Shown here one piece after another: positions 47,000-54,677 of a stretch of 64,000 nucleotides of DNA. Position 1 is the first letter of the stretch. Each line of letters starts with the position of its first letter. The notes beneath the pieces were generated by a model. It saw nothing but the letters and a program-made list of their open reading frames with translations. It was not told where the DNA came from and did not search any database. The translations under genes and the position numbers were made by a program. Origin of the DNA: Acidihalobacter yilgarnensis (GTDB lineage: Bacteria; Pseudomonadota; Gammaproteobacteria; DSM-5130; Acidihalobacteraceae); assembly GCF_001753245.1 (NCBI RefSeq), contig NZ_CP017415.1, positions 1,640,501 to 1,704,500 on the forward strand. Direction: 5' to 3'.

Positions 47000-48559
47000 T
47001 CAGTTGTCACCCGGTCGCAGACCGCAGGGCAAGGTGAGACGTGCGCGGGCGCCACCTTCTGTACGATTGCTCAAATGCAGTTGTCCGCCGCAATCGAGCG
47101 CGAATCGGCGTGCGGTGGCAAGTCCTAGTCCGGTGCCGGCCGGCTTGTCGGAAGCAAAAGCGCGCGGGCCGGAGCGCAGCAGGGCACTTGAAAAGCCGGG
47201 ACCATGGTCGTCGATCGTAATGACGATCAGTCCCTCTGCGCGATGGGCTCGAACCATTACGCGTTGCGCGTGATGGCCCGTGCTTGCTTCGCAAGCATTG
47301 CTGAGCAGGTTCAGCAGCGTATGGCGGAATGCGGTTTCCGGCAGTAGGCAACTCAAGCCTTCCTGCGTCTCGAACACGATGCGCAGTTCGGATCCATAGC
47401 GAAAGCGCAATAAGGTGCCGAGGCCATGCAAGGTGTCGCCGATGTCGACTTGGCGGGAAGGCTCTGGGCGGTGACGTGCACGGGAGAGATGCGTGTTCAA
47501 TGTGCTGACCAAACGGTCTATTTCGTTACCGATCAAGATGATGCGCTCGTGGAATTCGGGATCGGAGCATTCGGTTTCGAGGTTGCTTAGTGCGAGGCGT
47601 ATGCCCGCCAGTGGATTGCGCAGGTCATGCGCAAGGCTGGCGGCGACTTCGCCGGCTGCCGCCAGGCGCTCTGCGCGGGTCAGGGCGGCTTGGGTGAGAA
47701 ACAGCGTACGGCTGGCCTCGTCGATGGCTTCTGAGAGCGCTTGTTCGCGCAGGGCATGCTGGTCTTCCAACAGCCGCAGGCGGGCGACCAGTTGGTTATA
47801 GCTCGAAAAAAGCGGGTGTAGCACCGGGGCAACACCGGTCTCGTCCAGTGGGCGGTATTCGCGCCCTGCCAGCGCGGTCAATAAATCAGCCAGGCGGCTG
47901 AGCGGTGCGACCAAGCGGCCCTGGAGCGCGCTGAGCAGGGCAATCACGAGTAGCGGGAATGCGGTCAATAATGCCAAGGCGAGCTGTAGCGCGCGTCCGG
48001 CGTCTTCGCTGACCAGTTTCAGCATCGGTACGCGTGCCCGATCCTCTTCCTCAGCGGCTTGGTGCAAGAGCATCAGGGCATGATTCAGATGGATCGACAG
48101 CGCAGGTTGATCGAGTTCGTGCTGGGCGGCGCGCAGATGCGTTGGGGTGTCCGGCGCCAACCATTCATGTCGTCGAGCGAGTGCGTGAAGTTCCGTTCTG
48201 AGCGAGGGACTGATGGTTTGTTTGCGGGTGATATCGTGCGTGAGTGTGCTTGAAATGACCTGTAGCGCGGCGAGATTTCGGGCTTGTTGGTAAAGCGGAT
48301 CGAATCGCGTGAGGCCATGATGGATGAGAAATACGAGAATCGCCATGGCGCAGACGAATAAGGTAGTCGACAGCGTGACTGGCAGCCACAATGGCTGCAT
48401 GACCAGTCGCCTGAGTGCGTGGCTGGGACTACGAATCAGCATGAAACGTTCTCGTGTCGGCGGGGGATGTAGGGTGGATAATCCGCTGACCGCCGGTAGA
48501 GGTGGGAGTTCCCGCGGCCACACTTCATGTCCGCTGGGTGAGGGTTGCCGCGTTTTCAT
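47000..48559 (-). CDS. membrane sensor histidine kinase (NtrB/DctB-like)
   Basis: This 519-residue kinase is the partner of the sigma54 activator. Transmembrane helix 1 is at about 56-80 and helix 2 at about 192-214. A periplasmic region of about 110 residues between them, rich in helices and His, has no recognised ligand fold. A HAMP-like linker follows, then a coiled segment, HisKA with the phospho-His in SLAHDLRNPLAGIRLALSN, and an ATPase domain with NLLSNACEAS, DDHGPGF and GTGLGLAT. I use ATG 48559, whose ATGA overlaps the previous stop by 4 bases; a Met at 48442 would remove 39 residues of low-complexity N-terminus. Proximity to cydAB suggests that it senses respiratory state. Confidence 0.9.
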   Translation of the reverse strand: MKTRQPSPSGHEVWPRELPPLPAVSGLSTLHPPPTRERFMLIRSPSHALRRLVMQPLWLPVTLSTTLFVCAMAILVFLIHHGLTRFDPLYQQARNLAALQVISSTLTHDITRKQTISPSLRTELHALARRHEWLAPDTPTHLRAAQHELDQPALSIHLNHALMLLHQAAEEEDRARVPMLKLVSEDAGRALQLALALLTAFPLLVIALLSALQGRLVAPLSRLADLLTALAGREYRPLDETGVAPVLHPLFSSYNQLVARLRLLEDQHALREQALSEAIDEASRTLFLTQAALTRAERLAAAGEVAASLAHDLRNPLAGIRLALSNLETECSDPEFHERIILIGNEIDRLVSTLNTHLSRARHRPEPSRQVDIGDTLHGLGTLLRFRYGSELRIVFETQEGLSCLLPETAFRHTLLNLLSNACEASTGHHAQRVMVRAHRAEGLIVITIDDHGPGFSSALLRSGPRAFASDKPAGTGLGLATARRFALDCGGQLHLSNRTEGGARARLTLPCGLRPGDN

Positions 48560-48870
48560 TCCCGAGAATGGTTATCGGCTTTTTGCCGGCGATATGCGAG
48601 CCGGATCAAGAGTGTGAAGCTGAACACAAAAAAAGCAGCGGCTAGCCAGATCAGCATCGGCGGCAACCCAAAGATGCTATCGACTAAAATGACTCCCAGT
48701 AGTGGGCCAGAGAGAAACAGTGCGGGTAGGCCCAGAGGCGATAGTCTGCGTAACAGCCCCAACGTCCTGAGTGGGTGTGTGTGATGGTTGTCTATGGGTG
48801 GGGAGGGCATTGTTTGCTCGATTGGGGCGCACGGCGGCCGAGGGACGAACCTCGATCGCCGCGTCGTCAT
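48556..48870 (-). CDS. small two-helix membrane protein within the cyd operon
   Basis: I do not recognise this protein (104 residues from ATG 48870; 84 residues from ATG 48810). After a Pro-rich, His-containing N-terminus come two transmembrane helices (ALFLSGPLLGVILVDSIFG and MLIWLAAAFFVFSFTLLIRL) and a basic tail (AYRRQKADNHSRE). It starts 15 bases after cydB and overlaps the kinase gene by 4 bases, so it is certainly in the operon. It could be an accessory oxidase subunit (a CydX or CydZ analogue, though CydX is about 37 residues with one helix) or a partner of the sensor kinase. Confidence 0.7.
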   Translation of the reverse strand: MTTRRSRFVPRPPCAPIEQTMPSPPIDNHHTHPLRTLGLLRRLSPLGLPALFLSGPLLGVILVDSIFGLPPMLIWLAAAFFVFSFTLLIRLAYRRQKADNHSRE

Positions 48871-48885
48871 GGCTCCGTGATAGTT

Positions 48886-49923
48886 TCAGTGGGCGTAGGC
48901 TGCCATCTTGTTGATGCGTGCCCGGAAAACCCAGAACTGATACCAGTTGTACATCAACATCACCGGGATGAATCCGCCAACTGCGAGGGTAAATGCGACC
49001 AGCGAGTTCGAAGGATTGGCCCCATCGTAGATGGTCCATGTGCCGGGCACCAGCCAGGGGTACATGGTTGCCATCATCCCGCCCCACATCAGGACGATGA
49101 GCGTGGCCAGCCAGAGCATGGCGCGCATGTCGTTTTGCCGTGTTGAGGCCAGGCGCATCTTGAACGCGGCATATACAATCACCACACCCAAGAGCAGCCA
49201 AACCCAGGCGTAAGGACCGGTCCATTTGGCAGCGGCCCAGGGGAAGGTGATCAGACTCCAGATCAGAGTCACCACCACGGCTGCTAGAGCAAGATAAAAA
49301 TTGGCGGCAACCCAGCTACCCGCTTGCTGATAAGTTGAGCAACGGCGTTCGAAACGGGCTCGGATGTACAACCCACCGGCGAGCGAGGCGGCGACCACGG
49401 CACCAACACCAGTCCAGATACTAAACGCGCTCAGGAAGCGTAGATCGCCACCGACGTAGTTGGGTACCATCGTATGACTGAGTGGGAATCCCTTGAGAGC
49501 CGCGCCGAGCGCCATACCGGCGAAGAAGGTCGCGCTCAGGCTGCCGAGGCCGAATCCCCAGTCCCAGAAGCGCTTGCTGGCACTCGAATGCACTCGAAAT
49601 TCGAGTGCGACGGCACGGATCATGATGCTCAGCAGCGCGAACATCAATGGGATCATCAGATAATGGAAGGCAGACCCATAAACCAGCGGAAAACTGCCGA
49701 AGATGATGCCGCCGGCGACGACCAGCCAGGTTTCGTTGGCATCCCAGGTACCTGCCATCGAGGCCATGATCGCGCCACGCTCATCCTCGTCTTGCACAAA
49801 CAGTGAGAAGATACCGGCACCAAGATCAGCGCCGTCGAGGATGATGTAGAGCATGAAGCTCAGACCCAGGGCAATCCACCAGATAAATGACAGTTCGTTT
49901 TGTATCGTGGATAGGCTTTGCAT
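48886..49923 (-). CDS. cydB: cytochrome bd-type ubiquinol oxidase subunit II
   Basis: This 345-residue inner-membrane subunit II has eight to nine transmembrane helices. It shows the family N-terminus (WWIALGLSFMLYIILDGADLG, given as the landmark DGADLGAGI near residue 30) and the WDANETWLVVAGG motif near residue 60. The length is closer to the CioB/short CydB type (about 340) than to E. coli CydB (379). It pairs with CydA encoded 33 bases upstream. The complex reduces oxygen to water with quinol and does not pump protons. Confidence 0.93.
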   Translation of the reverse strand: MQSLSTIQNELSFIWWIALGLSFMLYIILDGADLGAGIFSLFVQDEDERGAIMASMAGTWDANETWLVVAGGIIFGSFPLVYGSAFHYLMIPLMFALLSIMIRAVALEFRVHSSASKRFWDWGFGLGSLSATFFAGMALGAALKGFPLSHTMVPNYVGGDLRFLSAFSIWTGVGAVVAASLAGGLYIRARFERRCSTYQQAGSWVAANFYLALAAVVVTLIWSLITFPWAAAKWTGPYAWVWLLLGVVIVYAAFKMRLASTRQNDMRAMLWLATLIVLMWGGMMATMYPWLVPGTWTIYDGANPSNSLVAFTLAVGGFIPVMLMYNWYQFWVFRARINKMAAYAH

Positions 49924-49956
49924 ATCTCGATTCCTGCGGTTCGATTGAAGGTATCG

Positions 49957-51399
49957 TTAGTAGACCGGGCGTACATATTCGGGGTGTGCCTGATCGTCAC
50001 TCGGACGTTCAAGATGCCCAAGCGGCTCGTGTCCACCCTCGATCACTGGGCTCTCCATATCCGGGCCTTTGCGGATGACCTTGGCGAAGAAATACCAGGC
50101 GCCGCCCCACACGAGAAGCTCGAATACCGCGAAGCAAACGAGCCAGAGAATTTCGGAGCCGACGCTCATTTTGCTTACGCCAGCCGAAGTCTTCATCAAC
50201 CCGTAAACCACCCAGGGTTGGCGTGCGATCTCACGTGTCCACCAGCCGGTCCAGATGGCGGCATAGGGCAAAAACGCACTGAATACGAGGATGCGTAAAT
50301 ACCCTCGGTGCGAGTGGGCTGTCTGTGAATCGAGGCGGCCTCGCAGGATCAGATAGGCGCCCCACAGCGCAACGATGAATAAAAAGAATCCGATCGCGAC
50401 CATGACTCTGAAGGAATAGAACGGGAGTAGTACCGGGGGACGGTCTGCGGGTTTGAACTGATCGAGCCCCGTTACCTTGCCGTTGAGCGTGTGTGTTTCG
50501 AGTAGGCTGAGGACATGCGGAAGGGTGATGGCGAAGTCGTTCTTGCCGGCGGTGTCGTTCGGCCAGGCTATGATGTGCCAGCCAGAATTTACCGAACCAT
50601 TCGAGTTGTAGGTGTGATAATGACCCTCCATCGCCGCAAGTGCCGCCGGTTGCGCCTGTGCGACTACGCGCCCGAGGCCGTCGCCGAGATAGATCTGTAA
50701 GGGCGTGACGAACAACAGCGCGATCAGTGAGTACTTGAGCGAACGCTGGAATAGTGCGCTATTGCGGTTCCTGAGCATGAACCACGCCGAAATGCCCGCG
50801 ACGAAGAACAAGGCCAATTCGACGGCTGCTATCCACATATGCGGGAAGGCGAAGATGAAATCCGGATTCAGGATGGCCTCGACCCAATTGTGGACCATGA
50901 AAATTCCATGCTGGAGGGTGACGCCGGTTGGCGTTTGCATCCAGGAATTGGCAACCAGAATCCACATCGCCGAGAGGCTGGATGAGAGCATGACGTTGAA
51001 GGTCGCGAAGAGATGCATCCGTTTGCCGATCTTGCCCCATCCAAAGATCATCAGGCCTACGAACCCGGCTTCGTACATGAATGCGGTAATGGTTTCGTAG
51101 CCTAGTATGTTGCCGAAAAATGGCCCTGCTGCCTGCGAAAAAGGCCCATAGAGAATGCCGAAGGCCATTTCCATGGTGACGCCGGTGGCGACGCCGGCGC
51201 CGAAATTGATGATGAACAGTTTTTCAAAGAATCGAGTTAGTCGATACCAGTGTTCATCGCCCGTCCTGACCCATCGCCACTCAGCGATAAACAGCAGAAG
51301 CGATAGACCGATGGTGAGTGGCGGGTAGAGGATATGCATGCTGGTAATCCATGCGAAATCCAGCCTGCTCAGCAGAACCGAAAGCGAATTTTCGAGCAT
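49957..51399 (-). CDS. cydA: cytochrome bd-type ubiquinol oxidase subunit I
   Basis: This 480-residue subunit I carries the b- and d-type haems. Probable haem ligands are the N-terminal His in MHILYPPLTIGL, the His in HMWIAAVELALFF and the Met in FYSFRVMVAIG. The quinol-loop region is short and the usual GRQPW motif reads ARQPWVVYG, both more like cyanide-insensitive (CioA) than E. coli-type CydA. I start at ATG 51399 (MLENSLSVLL), with GGAG upstream; an earlier Met at 51432 would overlap the predicted RpoN promoter's transcribed start region. It is the first gene of the cyd unit, and the promoter at 51439-51453 leaves a leader of about 28 bases. Confidence 0.94.
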   Translation of the reverse strand: MLENSLSVLLSRLDFAWITSMHILYPPLTIGLSLLLFIAEWRWVRTGDEHWYRLTRFFEKLFIINFGAGVATGVTMEMAFGILYGPFSQAAGPFFGNILGYETITAFMYEAGFVGLMIFGWGKIGKRMHLFATFNVMLSSSLSAMWILVANSWMQTPTGVTLQHGIFMVHNWVEAILNPDFIFAFPHMWIAAVELALFFVAGISAWFMLRNRNSALFQRSLKYSLIALLFVTPLQIYLGDGLGRVVAQAQPAALAAMEGHYHTYNSNGSVNSGWHIIAWPNDTAGKNDFAITLPHVLSLLETHTLNGKVTGLDQFKPADRPPVLLPFYSFRVMVAIGFFLFIVALWGAYLILRGRLDSQTAHSHRGYLRILVFSAFLPYAAIWTGWWTREIARQPWVVYGLMKTSAGVSKMSVGSEILWLVCFAVFELLVWGGAWYFFAKVIRKGPDMESPVIEGGHEPLGHLERPSDDQAHPEYVRPVY

Positions 51400-51438
51400 T
51401 GGCGTGCAACTCCATGGCTTTGACGTGCCCAATGGAGA

Positions 51439-51453
51439 GCAAGTGATGTGCCA
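51439..51453 (-). promoter_or_regulatory. sigma54 (RpoN) -24/-12 promoter of the cyd operon
   Basis: On the minus strand the sequence reads TGGCAC ATCAC TTGC, an exact match to the TGGCAC-N5-TTGC core. Transcription should start near 51427, about 28 bases before the cydA start. The downstream operon encodes an NtrC-type activator with an intact GAFTGA loop. The spacing and match are seen directly; function is inferred. Confidence 0.85.
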
Positions 51454-51504
51454 TCACGCCAAACGCACTGGCAGCGTCGATTGCTGGGGGCAGAACACGA
51501 ATTG

Positions 51505-51543
51505 GGTGGTGGATATCAACCGATTATGGGGATATCCACCACC
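51505..51543. promoter_or_regulatory. 13-bp perfect inverted repeat, candidate enhancer for the sigma54 activator
   Basis: GGTGGTGGATATC (51505-51517) and GATATCCACCACC (51531-51543) are exact inverted copies separated by 13 bases. The centre lies about 97 bases upstream of the predicted cydA start of transcription, the usual distance for an upstream activator site. It could also fold as an RNA hairpin after ctaB, but there is no T-run. Confidence 0.65.
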
Positions 51544-51565
51544 TACGCGCGTGTTTGGTACACAC

Positions 51566-51637
51566 GTGGTATCAGTGGTATCAGTGGTATCAGTGGTATC
51601 AGTGGTATCAGTGGTATCAGTGGTATCAGTGGTATCA
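51566..51637. repeat. eight perfect tandem copies of GTGGTATCA
   Basis: A 9-bp unit GTGGTATCA (TGATACCAC on the minus strand) is repeated eight times without a mismatch. The last three bases, read on the minus strand, are the ctaB stop codon TGA, so the array starts exactly at the end of ctaB and extends towards cydA. The unit resembles the inverted-repeat arm at 51505 (GTGGATATCA) with one base missing. The array is likely to vary in copy number by replication slippage. Confidence 0.97.
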
Positions 51638-52582
51638 GAGGGGCGGGATGCCGATCATTTGCAGCAGATGATCGCCGATCAGGGCAGCGTAGAGGATGAA
51701 TAGATAGCTGATCGATGCGCTGAAGACACGGCGCGCGAAGCGATCCATTTCAACACCAACGGGCATGCGCTTGAGTTTGATCGTAAGCACGGTATACCAA
51801 ATCCCGCTGACGGCCGCGACCGCAGCGTACGGGAGGCCGGCGCCGAAGAGGGCGGGAGTCAGGCTGACGGCAATGGTTGCCAGTGCGTATTTGACGATCT
51901 CCGCACGGGTACGCTCAACGCCGTGGGTGACCGGCAGCATGGGAATGCAGGCCTTGGCATAGTCTTCGCGAAAATACAGTGCGAGCGGCCAGAAGTGTGC
52001 TGGTGTCCAGACGAAGATCAGGGCGACCAGTAGCCAGGGCAGAGGCGCGGTAATTGGCGCACCTACCGCAGTCCAGCCGATTAGTGGCGGCAATGCACCT
52101 GCAAGCCCGCCCCAGACGATGTTCCAAGGTGTGCTTGGTTTAAGGTAAAGCGTGTAAATAATCCCATAACCTATTGTTCCAAAAAGCGTTAGTAATAACG
52201 TGATCGGGTTTGTCCAATTCGCCAGAATGGTCACGGACCCTGAAAATAAGGCGATGGCATAGAGTACTGCGCCACCCTGGGTAATTCGCCCGCTGACCAG
52301 CGGTCTACGGCGTGTGCGGCGCATATGCTGATCGAGCAAGGGCTCGACCAGCTGATTGAGTACGCCACCTGCGCCACCGGCCAGTGCAATGCCGGCCAAG
52401 CCCGCGAGCGCGCCGCTCCAGTGATGCCAAAAGTCCGGAGCCAGTAGTTCGCCGACGATTGCGGTGAAGACCAGTAGCGAGACGACGCGTGCCTTTGCCA
52501 AGGTCAACAGGTCGCCGATCAGACTGGGTTTTGCAGGGGGAATACTCGCTTGTCCGTTGCTATCGAGTTCAATTTCGTTCAT
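51635..52582 (-). CDS. ctaB: protohaem IX farnesyltransferase (haem O synthase)
   Basis: This 315-residue polytopic enzyme (CtaB/CyoE) attaches a farnesyl group to protohaem to make haem O for the haem-copper oxidase. The first prenyl-diphosphate binding motif region contains NQLVEPLLDQHMRRTRRRPL (NxxxDxxxD-like, about residues 85-104). The second reads YTLYLKPSTPWNIVWGG and onward. There are eight to nine transmembrane helices. The ORF ends MIGIPPL at a TGA supplied by the tandem repeat. It is downstream of cyoABCD and the CtaA-like gene, an organisation equivalent to cyoABCDE with one insertion. Confidence 0.94.
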   Translation of the reverse strand: MNEIELDSNGQASIPPAKPSLIGDLLTLAKARVVSLLVFTAIVGELLAPDFWHHWSGALAGLAGIALAGGAGGVLNQLVEPLLDQHMRRTRRRPLVSGRITQGGAVLYAIALFSGSVTILANWTNPITLLLTLFGTIGYGIIYTLYLKPSTPWNIVWGGLAGALPPLIGWTAVGAPITAPLPWLLVALIFVWTPAHFWPLALYFREDYAKACIPMLPVTHGVERTRAEIVKYALATIAVSLTPALFGAGLPYAAVAAVSGIWYTVLTIKLKRMPVGVEMDRFARRVFSASISYLFILYAALIGDHLLQMIGIPPL

Positions 52583-52606
52583 GGATGAATTGACCGTTCG
52601 GGTGTG

Positions 52607-52631
52607 CTCGGGATGGCATCGCCATCCCGAG
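52607..52631 (-). other. intercistronic hairpin between the CtaA-like gene and ctaB
   Basis: CTCGGGATGG (52607-52616) and CCATCCCGAG (52622-52631) form a perfect 10-bp stem with a 5-base loop. No T-run follows, so it is more likely an mRNA-stability or processing element than a full terminator. Confidence 0.65.
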
Positions 52632-52667
52632 TTGCAGGGCTTCAGTAGGCCGCCGCGAAGAGTGGGA

Positions 52668-53600
52668 TCAATAACGCCATTGCAGGACGATGGCGCTGGT
52701 GATGAGCAAAACCATCAATTGATGGAAGGCGACGATTGCACCCGGGGATTTGGGCTTCAGATTCACGGCGTGAAACAAGAAAAAGCCGACGGCGGCCTGG
52801 AAGACGGCGAGTGCGAAGGCCACCGGGTAGATTTCACTTAGCCAGCCCAGGGTGCCGAGTACCAGCATCGCTGCAAAGCCATGCACGATGAATATCCATT
52901 GTGCCGTTTTTTTCGGGTGTAGAAAGGGTTCGATGGCTTGTCCGAAGCCTCGCTGCCCAGTAACCATACCGCCCATAAAAATAGTGAACAGTAAGGCGTG
53001 CAAGGCGATCGTGATGTCCACGTATGCCAGCAGGTCGATGCCGGGATAGACGATCCCGACCAGGTAGTTGAGGAAGACGAGGTAGGCGAGTAGTCCGTGG
53101 GTGCCATGCACGAAGGCCGGTGCGCGTCCCGCGAGTACGTACAAGGTGCCCATGCCGAAGAGCGCGGTGACTACAATAAGACCGAGACCGGTGAAGGTCA
53201 TTTTGTCTGGGTGCAGTGCAGCAAGTGCCACAGCGGTCAATCCAACCGCCGTGGCCAAGACACGGTGAGCTGCCTCGGGGTCTCCACGCAGCATCAGTAC
53301 GATGATATTGCGTGTGTAAGGCCACCGCGTGCCCAAGGAAAGGCCATAACCGAAGCCTTCCACGATGCTGCCAAGCAACATCAGCGCGATGGCGAAAATG
53401 ACCTCAGAGAGCATCAGGCCCTCTACGACGGCCCCCTTTATCGGCAAGGGACTCTCAAGTCCCCGCCAGATGCCTAGCACGATGGCCAGTAGTACAAGAC
53501 TGCCGATCCCGAGCCCGATGATGCGTACCGTGAGGGTCATTTCGCCCTCGACGACGTGCTTTGGGTCTGAGTTGGCTTGCGTTTCCGTCGAATTGCTCAT
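52668..53600 (-). CDS. polytopic membrane protein, divergent CtaA/COX15-like
   Basis: This protein of 310 residues has about eight transmembrane helices. Four His sit at helix starts in a two-fold pattern: AAHRVLATAVG, HGTHGLLAYL, IVHGFAAMLVLG and AFHQLMVLL. This resembles the four haem-ligating His of haem A synthase (CtaA/COX15), but the usual CtaA Cys and Glu-His signatures are not clear, so the call is tentative. It lies between cyoD and ctaB. If it is CtaA, the quinol oxidase could carry haem A; otherwise it may be an oxidase assembly factor. I use ATG 53600 (GGAAG 8 bases upstream); an ATG at 53615 is also possible. Confidence 0.55.
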   Translation of the reverse strand: MSNSTETQANSDPKHVVEGEMTLTVRIIGLGIGSLVLLAIVLGIWRGLESPLPIKGAVVEGLMLSEVIFAIALMLLGSIVEGFGYGLSLGTRWPYTRNIIVLMLRGDPEAAHRVLATAVGLTAVALAALHPDKMTFTGLGLIVVTALFGMGTLYVLAGRAPAFVHGTHGLLAYLVFLNYLVGIVYPGIDLLAYVDITIALHALLFTIFMGGMVTGQRGFGQAIEPFLHPKKTAQWIFIVHGFAAMLVLGTLGWLSEIYPVAFALAVFQAAVGFFLFHAVNLKPKSPGAIVAFHQLMVLLITSAIVLQWRY

Positions 53601-53652
53601 GGCTCTGGCTTCCATCGGTTAAAAACCGAGGAGTTTACAACCAGTGAGTGCG

Positions 53653-54003
53653 TTACCCCAGCCCCGGAATCATCGTACGCATGTGCAACGTATAAAACAT
53701 CCAGATGGTCAGGCCGACCGCCATGATGAACAAGGGGATCGTCAGCACCAAGGCGACCGTATGCCAGATCTGGGTCTCGGATAAATCGAGATGGAACAGG
53801 AAGTATAACTGTACCAATATGACCACGAATGCGATGAGCGATAACACCACCGTGAGTGCGTTGGGTGTCAGTGCGTGTCCCTTCACCAAGCCAAGAGACA
53901 GGATCATCATCGCCAGGGCGAAGACATAGCCAATCAAGTATCCACGGGTATTGGCGAGCTTGACCTCGGGATGATCGAGCGGATTATCGTGTCCGTGCGA
54001 CAT
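53653..54003 (-). CDS. cyoD: quinol oxidase (bo3-type) subunit IV
   Basis: This 116-residue small subunit has three transmembrane helices (YLIGYVFALAMMILSLGLV; ALTVVLSLIAFVVILVQLYF; TVALVLTIPLFIMAVGLTIW), the CyoD/COX4_pro layout. It assists binding of CuB or haem during assembly in the E. coli bo3 enzyme. The start at 54003 overlaps the stop of cyoC by one base (TGATG). The reading frame upstream of this start is only the shadow of cyoC and is not used. Confidence 0.9.
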   Translation of the reverse strand: MSHGHDNPLDHPEVKLANTRGYLIGYVFALAMMILSLGLVKGHALTPNALTVVLSLIAFVVILVQLYFLFHLDLSETQIWHTVALVLTIPLFIMAVGLTIWMFYTLHMRTMIPGLG

Positions 54004-54632
54004 CAGAGCACCCCCTTCAGATAGACGAACGTGAAGACGCACACCCAAATGATGGCTTGGAAGTGCCAGAAGAGTTTGAGGTTGATCAGCCGATAGACCA
54101 CGTTCTGCGAGAAACCCTCGCGCATGACCTGGATAAGCATGATGAACATCCACAGCAGGCCGATGATCATGTGCAATCCATGAGTGAGCACAATGGTCCA
54201 GTAGGCCGACAGGAATCCGCTGCGTTGTGGCACCGCTCCTGCGGCGAGGAGATCGGCAAATTCCTTGTACTCCATACCCAGAAAGACCAGTCCGAGTACG
54301 AAGGCGGCGAGCAGACCGTTGATCACACCGGCACGACTGCCTCGCTTGAGGGCGGTCATGCCCAAGCCGTAGGCGAAGACACTGCTGAACACCACTACGG
54401 TCTCCCACATCGCATAGACGGGGTGAATAATGTCGGCTGCCGTTGGGCCACCAGCAGCGTTGCGCACATAGACACCATAGGCCGCGAATAACGCCGCAAA
54501 GATCATGGCGTCGCTAAGCATGTACAACCAAAAACCGAGGGTCCGAGTCGAAATCGGATCGTGACCGTGATGCTCGTAGTCCCAAAGCGCCGCGGTGCCG
54601 GGATCGACGGTCTCAGCGGAATGTGAACTCAT
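54003..54632 (-). CDS. cyoC: quinol oxidase (bo3-type) subunit III
   Basis: This 209-residue subunit III has five transmembrane helices, as in the CyoC branch of haem-copper oxidase subunit III (seven in the mitochondrial type). Landmarks are STRTLGFWLYMLSDAMIFAA, VFSSVFAYGLGMTAL and YWTIVLTHGLHMIIGLLWMF near residues 145-165, and a C-terminal KLFWHFQAIIWVCVFTFVYL. It lies 87 bases after cyoB with a 10-bp hairpin between them, and is directly coupled to cyoD. Confidence 0.93.
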   Translation of the reverse strand: MSSHSAETVDPGTAALWDYEHHGHDPISTRTLGFWLYMLSDAMIFAALFAAYGVYVRNAAGGPTAADIIHPVYAMWETVVVFSSVFAYGLGMTALKRGSRAGVINGLLAAFVLGLVFLGMEYKEFADLLAAGAVPQRSGFLSAYWTIVLTHGLHMIIGLLWMFIMLIQVMREGFSQNVVYRLINLKLFWHFQAIIWVCVFTFVYLKGVL

Positions 54633-54677
54633 GAATCGATACTCCTAGCGAATAACGTATGGGTTTGGATTGGCCTA

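Noticed and set aside
51566-51637. Tandem array as a CRISPR
   Set aside because: The 9-bp units are directly adjacent with no spacers and no cas genes are nearby.
51338-51703. Plus-strand frame reading Val-Val-Ser repeats through the tandem array
   Set aside because: It overlaps the cydA start, the RpoN promoter and the ctaB end; the repetitive peptide is a by-product of the 9-bp array, not a gene.
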